Positions 7,784 through 17,738 of a stretch of 64,000 nt of DNA are shown here, piece after piece. A program made the translations under genes and the position numbers. Position 1 is the stretch's first letter, and each line of letters begins with the position of its first letter. The notes below the pieces were generated by a model. It ran no database searches, was not told the DNA's origin, and worked only from the letters and a program-made list of their open reading frames with translations. Origin of the DNA: F1-120-MAGs118 sp013360535 (GTDB lineage Bacteria > Planctomycetota > UBA1135 > GCA-002686595); NCBI GenBank assembly GCA_026647215.1, contig JAPKHC010000018.1, positions 124,001 to 188,000 on the forward strand, read 5' to 3'.

Positions 7784-8693
7784 CGCAACGAAGTCCGAGC
7801 GCCCGGAGGCGTGGGTGATCGCGAGCTGGGTCGTGGTCGCGGCCGAGTTCGCGCTCGCGGTCTACCTCGGGCTCAAGCGCCCCGGCGTCGGGCCGGTCAA
7901 GGCCTACGTGTACGGTCCGTTCCTGCTGGCGGCCTGCGCATTCCTGGTCGGCCTCGTCGGTCTCGTGCGCGCCATCCGCCGCCCGCCGTTTGGCTCGACG
8001 CAGCGCCTCGTCGCGTTCGGACTGCTCGCGATCGTGATCGGCAGCGCCACGTACGGCCTGCCGTTCCCCGCGGCTCGCAGCGCCCGTCCGACCGCCGCGC
8101 GCATCCGCGTTCCCGTCGAGGGCGCGTGGAAGGTCGCGTGGGGCGGCCTCGACGACACGAGCGCGATCTGGCGCACACGCCCCGACCGGTCGTTTGCGTA
8201 CGTGCTCGTGCTCGAGCGCGACGGCAAGACACGCGCGGATGCGAACGTTCCCGCGTCGGCTTTCGCGCGCGGCGCCGAAGTCGTCGCGCCGGCCGCGGGC
8301 ACCGTCGTGCGTGTCGTCGATGGGGTGCCCGACGACGGGGCGCTGCACGCGGACGACCTCGGCAACCACGTCGTGATCGAGCTCGCGCCGGCGGAGTACC
8401 TGTTCGTCAGCGGGCTCGAGCAGGGCTCGCTCGTGCCGAAGGTCGGCGACGTGGTGCAGCAGGGCGCGCCGCTCGGCCGCATCGGCTTCTCGGCCTTCTC
8501 GCCGCTGTGCCCGGAGCCGTGCCTCGGCCTGCACGTGCAGGACACGCCCGAGCCGTTCTGGGGGCAGGGCATTCCGTTCTACTTCTTCGACGCGGCCATC
8601 GACGGCGAGCGCGTCGTGCGCGGCTCGCCGGTCGGCCGCGGCTGGTTCTCGTCGCGCGCGCTCGGCGGACAGGTCCTCGAGCACCGCCCGTAG
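7773..8693 (+). CDS. Membrane protein with degenerate M23 (LytM-like) domain
   Basis: The 306 residues have three predicted membrane helices (about 14-34, 45-67 and 78-96), then a soluble domain of about 200 residues. That domain shows the duplicated-hybrid-motif pattern of M23 peptidases: EVVAPAAGTVVRVVDG, GNHVVIEL, VGDVVQQGAPLGRIGFS and a terminal LGLHVQD. Active M23 enzymes have HxxxD and HxH zinc ligands. Here the first ligand motif is absent, the usual AHL strand reads LFVSGL, and only one His of HxH remains. It is therefore probably a non-catalytic, peptidoglycan-binding or regulatory protein. The start overlaps the end of the HMGR-like gene and the permease gene follows after 12 bp, suggesting one transcript. 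Confidence 0.65.
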   Translation: MDADATKSERPEAWVIASWVVVAAEFALAVYLGLKRPGVGPVKAYVYGPFLLAACAFLVGLVGLVRAIRRPPFGSTQRLVAFGLLAIVIGSATYGLPFPAARSARPTAARIRVPVEGAWKVAWGGLDDTSAIWRTRPDRSFAYVLVLERDGKTRADANVPASAFARGAEVVAPAAGTVVRVVDGVPDDGALHADDLGNHVVIELAPAEYLFVSGLEQGSLVPKVGDVVQQGAPLGRIGFSAFSPLCPEPCLGLHVQDTPEPFWGQGIPFYFFDAAIDGERVVRGSPVGRGWFSSRALGGQVLEHRP

Positions 8694-8705
8694 GACCCAC
8701 GCGCC

Positions 8706-10559
8706 GTGAACCCGACCCTGCTGCTCGCGATCGCGACGCTGGCCCTCGTGGTCGGCCCGCTGTTCGACCGCCTCGCGCGGCGCGTGCCGCTGCTGGCCGG
8801 CCTGATCGACGGCGCGACGATCGGCGGCATCGTCGTCGTCAGTTTCTTCCACTTGATGCCGGAAGCGGGCGCGCACCTGGGCTGGTGGGCGCTGGCGTTG
8901 CTCGCGCTCGGCCTGCTCCTGCCGGTGTGGGCCGAGCGCCTGCTGTTTCACCGCAGCGAGAGCCTGAAACTCCCGGTCGGCGTGCTGGTCGTGCTGCTCC
9001 TGCTGACGCACGAGCTGATCGAGAGCGCCGCGCTCGCGACGCAGGTCAACGAGGAGCGTGTCGGGCTCGCGACGCTGCTCGTCGTCGTCGGCCATCGCCT
9101 GCCGCTCGGCCTGCTCCTGTGGGGCCAGACCAAGCGTCGGTTCGGCCGCGTGGGAGCCGTGCTGTCGCTGGTCGCGGTCGCGTCGCTGACGTGGTTCGGC
9201 CCGCTGATCGTGCCGATCAGCGAAGGCACGTTCACGGCGGTGCTCTCGGCCCTGCTCGCCGGTGGCCTGCTGCACCTCGTGCTGCAGCACGCGCCCGCGA
9301 GCGAACACACGCACGAGAACGAAGGCGAGCGTCATTTCTGGGCCGGACTGGGCGCCGTCGGCGCGGCCTGCTTCTTCGTGCCGTACCTCGCGGCGGGCGG
9401 CGGCGCGCACGGGCACGACCACGGCGCCGACGTGTCGAACCTCGCGACGCGCCTCTCGGACCTGATCGTCGAGACGGCGCCGTTCCTGCTCGTCGGCGTG
9501 CTCGGCGCAGCGCTGATCGAGGCCTACGTGCCGGCTTCGGTGACACGGCGCTTCAGCGGCGGCTCGCGGCTGCGACAGGCGCTCGCGGGCGTCGCCGTCG
9601 GCACGCCGATGCCCGTGTGTTCCTGCGGAGTGCTGCCGATCTACCGCTCGCTCGTGCGCAAGGGCGTCGGCGCGAGTGCGGCGCTCGCACTGCTGGTGAG
9701 CGCGCCCGAGATCGGCGTCGACTCGATCCTCCTGTCGTGGAAGCTGCTCGGCCCCGAGGCGACGGTCGCGCGGGTCGCGGCGGCGGCGGTGCTCGCGCTG
9801 GTCGTCGGGGTCGTCGCCGGGCGTGTCGCCGAGCGTGTCGGGAGCCGCGGGGCGGGGGAGGCGTGCGAGGAGCACCGCCCGCGCACCGGCTTCGCCGCGC
9901 TGCGCCACGGCCTGTCCGAGACCTGGGGCCACCTCGCGCCGTGGATCCTGTTCGGGCTCGTGCTGACGGCGCTCGTCGAGCCGTGGATCTCGACCGAGTG
10001 GGCGCGCGCGACGCCGCCGTGGCTGCAGGTGATCGTGCTGAGCCTCGCGGGCATGCCGACCTACATCTGCGCGACCGCCGCGACGCCGTTTGCGGCGCTC
10101 CTGCTCGCCAAGGGCTTCGCGCCGGGCGCCGTGATCGCGTTCCTGCTGACGGGGCCGGCGACGAACCTGACGACGTTTGGAGCGCTGTCGAAGCTCCACT
10201 CGCGCTCGGTCGCGCTCACGTTCGTGGTCACGGCGGCGCTGGTGACCTGCGCGCTGGGGTGGGGGATCGACCTCGCCCTCGGGCCCTTCGACCCGGCCCA
10301 GCTCGCCGCTGGCCACGACCACGAGAGCGAACACAGCCACGGGGCGCTCGCCTGGGGCGCGGCTGCGCTGCTCGGGCTCCTGACCGTGTGGGTGCTGCTG
10401 CGGCAGGGGCCGCGGGCCTTCCTGGGGCAGCTCGGTGGGGGTCAGGGGCACTCCCACGGTCCCCAAGCCGGGCACGGGCACACCCACGGGCACTCGCACG
10501 GCCACGACGGACACGACGGACACGACCACGGTCCGCACGAGCACGGCCCGCTCGGCTAG
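8706..10559 (+). CDS. ZIP-like / DUF318 permease fusion, probable metal efflux transporter
   Basis: The 617-residue polytopic protein has two modules. Residues 1-225 form 7-8 helices with ZIP-like features: HLMPEAGAHLG and LLTHELIESAA, whose His and Glu residues could bind metal. Residues 255-540 are a DUF318/ArsP-type permease with the hallmark GTPMPVCSCGVLPIYRS (Cys305, Cys307) and the repeated half AGMPTYICATAATPFAALL plus GPATNLTTFG. This pattern is known from the SO_0444 family of Cu/Zn exporters. A His-rich linker (HGHDHGAD) and a C-terminal tail of repeated HGHTHGHSHGHDGH can bind divalent metals. The start is a GTG. The two modules side by side in one chain, with a His tail, suggest export of zinc or copper. 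Confidence 0.8.
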   Translation: MNPTLLLAIATLALVVGPLFDRLARRVPLLAGLIDGATIGGIVVVSFFHLMPEAGAHLGWWALALLALGLLLPVWAERLLFHRSESLKLPVGVLVVLLLLTHELIESAALATQVNEERVGLATLLVVVGHRLPLGLLLWGQTKRRFGRVGAVLSLVAVASLTWFGPLIVPISEGTFTAVLSALLAGGLLHLVLQHAPASEHTHENEGERHFWAGLGAVGAACFFVPYLAAGGGAHGHDHGADVSNLATRLSDLIVETAPFLLVGVLGAALIEAYVPASVTRRFSGGSRLRQALAGVAVGTPMPVCSCGVLPIYRSLVRKGVGASAALALLVSAPEIGVDSILLSWKLLGPEATVARVAAAAVLALVVGVVAGRVAERVGSRGAGEACEEHRPRTGFAALRHGLSETWGHLAPWILFGLVLTALVEPWISTEWARATPPWLQVIVLSLAGMPTYICATAATPFAALLLAKGFAPGAVIAFLLTGPATNLTTFGALSKLHSRSVALTFVVTAALVTCALGWGIDLALGPFDPAQLAAGHDHESEHSHGALAWGAAALLGLLTVWVLLRQGPRAFLGQLGGGQGHSHGPQAGHGHTHGHSHGHDGHDGHDHGPHEHGPLG

Positions 10560-10590
10560 GGCGCCCGGCGAAGGCTCCCCGGACGGCCGG

Positions 10591-10618
10591 TTGACGCCAG
10601 ACGCGTCCTCGCTACCCT
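10591..10618 (+). promoter_or_regulatory. Sigma-70-type promoter of fusA
   Basis: TTGACG (10591-10596) and TACCCT (10613-10618) are separated by 16 bp, the best -35/-10 pair I saw in the window. It predicts a leader of about 120 nt before the EF-G start. The leader contains a small GGGCGG/CCGCCC hairpin at 10648-10663 and no Shine-Dalgarno sequence near the ATG. Confidence 0.65.
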
Positions 10619-10747
10619 ATTTCGCTCTCCGATTCTCCCGGGCCTCCGGGCGGATTGCCGCCCGTCGCCTGGCCCCGTCGCCGTTCCCTCCGCGGGGAAG
10701 GCCTTGGGTCCATCCGCTTCTCCTCCGAACCTCCTGTTTCCAACGCA

Positions 10748-12859
<2,112 letters not shown>

Positions 12860-12882
12860 TCCTCCTCCGCCTCCAGGAAGTC

Positions 12883-12914
12883 GCGGGCCGTCCGGAGCGC
12901 TCCGGGCGGCCCGC
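12883..12914 (+). terminator. Hairpin terminator after fusA
   Basis: GCGGGCCG (12883-12890) pairs with CGGCCCGC (12907-12914). The inner CCGGAG/CTCCGG also pairs, with one wobble, giving a stem of about 15 bp with a 2-nt loop. It lies 23 nt after the stop and is followed by TGTGTT rather than a pure T-run. Confidence 0.7.
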
Positions 12915-12939
12915 TGTGTTCCCGGCCCCGCGCCCTCGC

Positions 12940-12945
12940 TATCTT
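12940..12945 (+). promoter_or_regulatory. -10 box TATCTT, probable leaderless promoter
   Basis: TATCTT ends 8 nt before the ATG at 12954 and just after the fusA terminator, so the propeller gene should have its own, essentially leaderless transcript. Confidence 0.5.
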
Positions 12946-12953
12946 TCTCGCCC

Positions 12954-13973
12954 ATGACCAAGACCGCCCGCCGCCGCTGGTCGCAAGAATTCGAGGCCGA
13001 GGTCGACGGCATCGCCATCGCCGCGCACGGACCGGTGCTCGTGCACCTGTACGAGCAGCCGGCCGGCGACCGCTGGATCGACGACGCCATCCCCGGCAAG
13101 CTCGCCTCGCTCGACCGCACGACCGGCGAGCCCAAGTGGACCTCGCCCTGCGAGGTCGGCTACGGGCGCGGCTTCGGCGCCGGCTTCGGGCGCAAGAACG
13201 ACGCGGTCGTGCTCGGGCCCTCGACGCAGGGTAACCGCATCGTGCGCATGTCGCTCGACACCGGCGAGCTCGTCGGCGCCGCCAAGCTGCCGGTGTTCGA
13301 CTCGGCGATCGTCGGCTCGGACCTGTGCGTGGTCGGCGGGCTCGACCGCATCGCGGCCTACGACAGCGAGACGCTCAAGGAGCTGTGGCGCTACCAGCGC
13401 GACGGCGAGCGCTACCACGGCGTCGCGCGCGCGGGCGAGCGGGTGTTCGTCGTCTACTCGGTCAAGGCGACCAAGAAGCGCGGCGTGCTCGCGCTCGACG
13501 CGAAGAAGGGCCGCTTCGAGGCCGTGGTCGTCGCTCCCAAGCAGCCGGCGCTGCACGACCTGTGCGCCGACGCGGGCGCCCTGATCGCGATGGTCGACGA
13601 CCTCGAGTCGGCCCTGCCGCAGGAAGCGCTGCTCAAGCTGCTCTCGACCGCCTCCGACGAGGACTTGGGCAAGCGCGGGCCGGCGCTGCTCACGCTCAAG
13701 CCCGGCTCCGTCGACGGCGATGCGCCGCTGTGGTTCGAGAAGGTCGCGCTGTCGGACCCCGACGAGGTGGGGGAGCTCGCGATCGGCGCCGACAGCGGCA
13801 AGCTGTACATCGTCCGCGGCGCGCTGGTCGAGGTGCGCGATGCGCTCACCGGCCGCCCGCTCGGCGAGTGGGCCGTGCCCGGCCTCGACGAGCGCGTCGG
13901 CTGGCAGGTCAGCCAAGGCGCGCTGCTGCTCGCCGAGGAAGAGCGCGTCTCGATCTTCGAACTGCCCGCGTGA
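12954..13973 (+). CDS. PQQ/WD-like beta-propeller protein, cytoplasmic, function unknown
   Basis: The 339 residues have no signal peptide. They are built of recurring blade motifs that alternate a hydrophobic strand with a D-x-x-T/S-G-E/K turn: LDRTTGEPKWTS, MSLDTGELVGAAKL, YDSETLKELWRYQ, LDAKKGRFEAV and RDALTGRPLGEWAV. This is the pattern of PQQ-binding-like (quinoprotein-type) repeats, which commonly act as binding platforms rather than enzymes. No cofactor residues or partner domain can be recognised. The next gene, a DJ-1-like protein, follows after 38 bp and may share transcription, though it has its own TAAGCT box. Confidence 0.6.
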   Translation: MTKTARRRWSQEFEAEVDGIAIAAHGPVLVHLYEQPAGDRWIDDAIPGKLASLDRTTGEPKWTSPCEVGYGRGFGAGFGRKNDAVVLGPSTQGNRIVRMSLDTGELVGAAKLPVFDSAIVGSDLCVVGGLDRIAAYDSETLKELWRYQRDGERYHGVARAGERVFVVYSVKATKKRGVLALDAKKGRFEAVVVAPKQPALHDLCADAGALIAMVDDLESALPQEALLKLLSTASDEDLGKRGPALLTLKPGSVDGDAPLWFEKVALSDPDEVGELAIGADSGKLYIVRGALVEVRDALTGRPLGEWAVPGLDERVGWQVSQGALLLAEEERVSIFELPA

Positions 13974-13975
13974 GC

Positions 13976-13981
13976 TAAGCT
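13976..13981 (+). promoter_or_regulatory. -10-like box TAAGCT before the DJ-1-like gene
   Basis: TAAGCT begins two bases after the stop codon of the propeller gene and lies 30 nt before the ATG at 14012. It could start a separate short-leader transcript. Confidence 0.3.
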
Positions 13982-14011
13982 CTCCGGCCTCCCAACCGCC
14001 CGAACTTCGCC

Positions 14012-14590
14012 ATGGCCAAACACGACAGCAAGCCGCAGACCGAGGTCGACGCCGACGGCCTGGTGGTGCAGAAGTACAAGAGCCTCGTGCTGGTGGTCGT
14101 CCCGCCGGCGGACTTCCACGAGCAGTGCCTGCGTTACGCGCGCTCCTCGCTCTACAACGTGCACGTCGGCACGCGCTCGGTCTCGACGCAGACGGCGGAG
14201 CTCCTCAAGGGCGCCTATCAGGACGAGTTCCTCGCCGACGACAAGCTCGCCGACGCCAACATGGAGGCCTACTCGGGCCTGATCCTCGTCGGCGGTCCCG
14301 GCGCGCTGGCGCTGGCCGAGGACGCCGACGTGCAGCGCCTCGTGCGCGACGCGATGGCGAAGAAGAAGCTCGTCGCGGCCTGGGGCCACTCGGTCGCCGT
14401 GCTCGCCCGCGCGGGGGTGCTCAAGGGCAAGCGCGTGACCTGCGAGCCCAGCGTGCGCGAGGCGGTCGAGCGCGCCGGCGCGAAACTTTCCACACGGCAG
14501 GTCGAGGTCGACGGCGCCCTCGTCACCGGCCTCGACGACTCGGCCGGCATGCGCTTCGGCAAGGCGCTCGCGGCGATCGTCGGTATCTGA
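14012..14590 (+). CDS. DJ-1/PfpI-family protein without the nucleophile cysteine
   Basis: The 192 residues follow the DJ-1/PfpI glutamine-amidotransferase-like fold: a first strand SLVLVVVPPADFHEQC, a central strand YSGLILVGGPGALALAEDADVQRLV, the nucleophile-elbow region, and VLKGKRVTCEPSVREAVERAG followed by VEVDGALVTG. In active members the elbow reads A-C-H-G with Cys as nucleophile. Here it reads AAWGHSVAVL, so Cys is replaced by Trp and the His is shifted. A protease, deglycase or peroxide-sensing role through Cys is therefore unlikely; a binding or structural role is more probable. Cytoplasmic, with no signal peptide. Confidence 0.75.
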   Translation: MAKHDSKPQTEVDADGLVVQKYKSLVLVVVPPADFHEQCLRYARSSLYNVHVGTRSVSTQTAELLKGAYQDEFLADDKLADANMEAYSGLILVGGPGALALAEDADVQRLVRDAMAKKKLVAAWGHSVAVLARAGVLKGKRVTCEPSVREAVERAGAKLSTRQVEVDGALVTGLDDSAGMRFGKALAAIVGI

Positions 14591-14685
14591 GCGCGGAGGG
14601 GAGCGCCAACCTCCGGCGCCGCCCCGATCCGCCCCCCGAGCGCGCTCGCCACTTTCCCCCGCTGCCGCCGCGGCTTGCGGGGGGC

Positions 14686-14691
14686 TATCCT
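14686..14691 (+). promoter_or_regulatory. -10 box TATCCT upstream of tex
   Basis: TATCCT lies within GGGGCTATCCTATCGG, 72 nt before the GTG at 14764. The 173-bp gap between the DJ-1-like gene and tex otherwise holds only GC-rich sequence. Confidence 0.4.
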
Positions 14692-14763
14692 ATCGGGCCC
14701 CTTTTCCCCCCGCGGTCCCGGGCCCGACCCGCGACCGCTCCAGCCAGAGCTAGAGGCTCACCC

Positions 14764-17658
14764 GTGACGTCCAGCACCATCGTCGAGGAACTCGCCCGCG
14801 AGTTCTCGATCCTTCCCGAGCATGTCCAGAGCACGTTGGAGATGCTCGATGCCGGTCTGCGCGCGCCCTTCATCGGCCGCGTCCGTCGTCCTGCGACCGG
14901 AGGCCTGTCCGAAGGCATGATCCGCCGGCTGTGCCAGCGACGCGAAGAGCTCACCGAGCTCGACCGTCGGCGCGGCACGATCTTGCGCGCGCTCGAAGGC
15001 GAAGGGGGTGCCCCGAAGGCCGACGAGGCTTCGGTCGAGCGCATCCGCCGCTGCGTCGACCGCTTCGAGCTCGAGGACCTGTTCCTCCCGCACCGCCGGC
15101 CGGAGCCGGAAGTGCAGCTCGCGCTCGACCGCGGGCTGGGACGGCTCGCCGACGAGCTCATCGCGCCGCTCCCCAAGGAACAGCGCGCTCCGCAGGCCGA
15201 GACGCCGGAAGCCGACGACGAGGAGGCTGCCCACGAGGCGCCGCCCGCGGAAGCCGCCGCCGGGGAGGCCGCGGTGGGCGAGGCTGCGCCGGAGGCCGCT
15301 GCCAGCGAACCTGCGGCGGAAGTCGTGGCAGAGGCCGCGTCGGAAGTCGCGGCCGACGCGCAGGCCGAGGGCGAAGCTGCGGAGGCTCACGAGCCCTCGC
15401 CGACGATCCAGGTCAAGCTCGAAGGTTTGAGCGTCAACGAAGAGGCGCTGCTCCACGGCCAGATCGAGGTCACGCCCGAGCTCGCGCGCCTGTGCGAGCA
15501 GTACGTGAGCCCCGACCAGGGCCTGCACACCGCGCAGGAAGTGCTCGCGGGCGCGATGCGCATCCTGTCCGATCGCCTCGGCCGCAACCCGCGCCTGCGC
15601 GGGCTGATCCGCAAGCTGCTGCGCAAGAACGGCGTGCTCAGCGTGCGCCCGACGGTCGACGACTCCAAGCTCGGCCGCCACCGCCCGCTCGCCAAGCTGC
15701 GCCAGCCGCTGCGCCAGATCCAGGGCCACAAGCTGATCGCGATCCGTCAGGCGCAGAAGGAGCGCGCGGTCACGACCGCGATCACGCTCGACCGCCACAT
15801 CGCGCTGCCCAAGGTGCGTGCGGCGCTCGGCCAGCACACCAAGCCGGAATTCCAGAGCGTGCTCGATGCCGTGGCGCTGCGCACGCTGGAGCACCGCCTC
15901 CTGCCGCTGATCGAGGCCGACGTGCGCCTCGAGCTGAAGGAGCGCGCGGACGAGGAAGCGCTGCGCTTCCTGTCGCAGCACCTGCGGCAGGTGCTCCTGA
16001 CCTCGCCGCTCGGCCGCAAGCCGGTGTGCGGCCTCGACGTCGGCGCCAAGGGCGACTGGACGATCGCGTTCCTCGACGAGCAGGGTGCCGTGCGCGGCGC
16101 GCCGCTCAAGATCGAGGTCGGCGACAAGGACGCGGCGGCGCTCGGCGCCGAGCTCAAGACGGCCGCGGAGGCCGCCGGCGAGCCGCGCCCGCTCGCGATC
16201 GCGCTCGGCCACTCGAAGCTCGCGCGCGCGTCGCTCTCGAAGATCCGCGCGGCGCTGCGCACGCTCGAGGACCACACGCCCGTGATGCTGGTCAACGACT
16301 CCGGTCTCTCGAGCTACACCAACTCCGACATCGCGCGCGCCGAGTTCGCGGACTTCACCGTGCCCCAGCGCGCGGCGGTCTCGCTCGGCCGGCGCCTGCA
16401 GGATCCGCTCTCGGAGATCCTCAAGCTCGACCCGCGCCACCTGGGCCTTGGGCCCGAGCAGGGACTGGTCAGCAAGGCCAACCTGCGCCGCACGCTCGAG
16501 GAGACGGTCGAGAGCTGCGTCGCGCTGGTCGGCTGCGACGTCAACCGCGCCTCCGAGATCGTGCTGCGGCACCTGCCGGGCATCGACGCGGAGACCGCCA
16601 GGAAGCTCGTCGCGCGCCGTGCCGAGTCGCCGTTCTCGAGCCGCGACGAGCTGCGCAGCGAGACGCTGCTCAGCGAGGTCCAGTGGACGAACGTCGCCGC
16701 GTTCCTGCGCATCTCGGGCGGCACCGAGCCGCTCGACCGCACGAGCCTGCACCCCGAGCAGTACGACCTCGCGCGCCGCGTGCTCGAGAGCTCCGGCGGT
16801 TCGGTCGCCGAGAGCCTCGGTCGCCCGGGCGTGACCAAGGGCCTGCGCCGCGCCGACTTCCAGACCGACGACCATGTCTGGCGCGACCTGATGCGCGAGC
16901 TGTGGCACCCCGGCCGCGACCCGCGCGTGCCGCTGCACCTGCCGCGTTTCCTCTCGCACGACACCGACCGCGTCACGCTCACGCGCGACCGCGTGATCGA
17001 GGGCGTGGTCTCGAACGTGGCGAGCTTCGGCGCCTTCGTCGACATCGGCCTCGAGCAGGACGCGATGGTGCACGTCAGCGAGATCTCCGAGCGCTACGTG
17101 CGCGACGCGCGCGAGCTCGTCAGCATCGGCGACTGCGTGCGGCTGCGCGTGCTCGACGGCCAGGCGACGCGCATCGCGGTCAGCCTCAAGAACGTGCCCG
17201 AGCCCGAGCGCGCTCCGCGCCGCGATGGCCCGCGCGGCGACCGTCCGTTCCGCGGCGGCGAGCGGGGTGAAGGCGGCGGCCGTGGCGAGCGCGGGGAGCG
17301 TGGCGACCGTGGTGGCCGGCGCTTCGAGCGCGAAGAACCCAAGGCGCCGGTGCGCGCCGCTACCACGCGCCGTGACGGCCTCGCCGGCACGGGCGGGGGC
17401 GGCAAGCGTGGCTTCGGCGGCAAGGGCGGCCCGCGCGGCGGCCCCGGTGGCGGTGGGGGCGGCGGTGGTCGCCCCGGCGGTGGCCGTCCGCCGTTCAAGG
17501 GCGGCGACCGTGGCGACCGCGGCGCCGGTGGCGAGCGCGAGGAAGGCCTCTCGCCGCAGGAACTGCGCGCGCTCGGCGCGAAGAAGGCGATCAACAACCC
17601 CTTCGCGGGCCTGAAGAAGCTCGTGCAGGGCGAAGGCGAAGCGCCGAAGGCGGAGTAG
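14764..17658 (+). CDS. tex: Tex-family RNA-binding protein with acidic insert and RGG-like tail
   Basis: The 964 residues start at a GTG (VTSSTIVEELAREFSI). The Tex order is visible: an N-terminal helical domain, a YqgF-like RNase H fold from KPVCGLDVGAKGDWTIAFLD (about residue 419), helix-hairpin-helix repeats around GCDVNRASEIVLRHLPGI (about 590) and an S1 domain at about 735-814 (EGVVSNVASFGAFVDIGL). Tex binds nucleic acid and affects transcription and ribosome-linked RNA handling. Two unusual additions raise the length above the usual 720-780: an Ala/Glu-rich low-complexity insert at about 139-212, and a Gly/Arg-rich tail at about 820-925 (repeats such as RGERGERGDRGGRR) before a conserved-looking last 35 residues. 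A 26-bp hairpin ends the gene. Confidence 0.9.
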   Translation: MTSSTIVEELAREFSILPEHVQSTLEMLDAGLRAPFIGRVRRPATGGLSEGMIRRLCQRREELTELDRRRGTILRALEGEGGAPKADEASVERIRRCVDRFELEDLFLPHRRPEPEVQLALDRGLGRLADELIAPLPKEQRAPQAETPEADDEEAAHEAPPAEAAAGEAAVGEAAPEAAASEPAAEVVAEAASEVAADAQAEGEAAEAHEPSPTIQVKLEGLSVNEEALLHGQIEVTPELARLCEQYVSPDQGLHTAQEVLAGAMRILSDRLGRNPRLRGLIRKLLRKNGVLSVRPTVDDSKLGRHRPLAKLRQPLRQIQGHKLIAIRQAQKERAVTTAITLDRHIALPKVRAALGQHTKPEFQSVLDAVALRTLEHRLLPLIEADVRLELKERADEEALRFLSQHLRQVLLTSPLGRKPVCGLDVGAKGDWTIAFLDEQGAVRGAPLKIEVGDKDAAALGAELKTAAEAAGEPRPLAIALGHSKLARASLSKIRAALRTLEDHTPVMLVNDSGLSSYTNSDIARAEFADFTVPQRAAVSLGRRLQDPLSEILKLDPRHLGLGPEQGLVSKANLRRTLEETVESCVALVGCDVNRASEIVLRHLPGIDAETARKLVARRAESPFSSRDELRSETLLSEVQWTNVAAFLRISGGTEPLDRTSLHPEQYDLARRVLESSGGSVAESLGRPGVTKGLRRADFQTDDHVWRDLMRELWHPGRDPRVPLHLPRFLSHDTDRVTLTRDRVIEGVVSNVASFGAFVDIGLEQDAMVHVSEISERYVRDARELVSIGDCVRLRVLDGQATRIAVSLKNVPEPERAPRRDGPRGDRPFRGGERGEGGGRGERGERGDRGGRRFEREEPKAPVRAATTRRDGLAGTGGGGKRGFGGKGGPRGGPGGGGGGGGRPGGGRPPFKGGDRGDRGAGGEREEGLSPQELRALGAKKAINNPFAGLKKLVQGEGEAPKAE

Positions 17659-17674
17659 CCCTCCAAGGCCTCCT

Positions 17675-17729
17675 GCAAACGGCAGCCGGCGTCGAGGGCC
17701 CGAGGCCTTCGACGCCGGCTGCCGTTTGC
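17675..17729. terminator. 26-bp-stem hairpin between convergent genes
   Basis: GCAAACGGCAGCCGGCGTCG begins an arm (17675-17700) that pairs over 26 positions (one G-T wobble) with 17704-17729, leaving a 3-nt loop (CGA). It sits between the stop of tex and the stop of the convergent coiled-coil gene, so a bidirectional terminator is the simplest role. There is no T-tract. Its arm matches the core hairpin arm at 29400-29425 in about 22 of 26 positions, so it may belong to a dispersed hairpin family. Confidence 0.7.
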
Positions 17730-17738
17730 GGGAAGCCG

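Noticed and set aside
7518..10544. Antisense open region of about 1000 codons opposite the HMGR-like, M23-like and permease genes
   Set aside because: The translation is Arg/Glu/His-rich without domain pattern, and three recognised genes occupy the other strand.
10655..10747. N-terminal extension of EF-G from an upstream TTG
   Set aside because: The extension is Arg/Pro/Ser-rich, lies in the leader of a good promoter, and EF-G does not need it.
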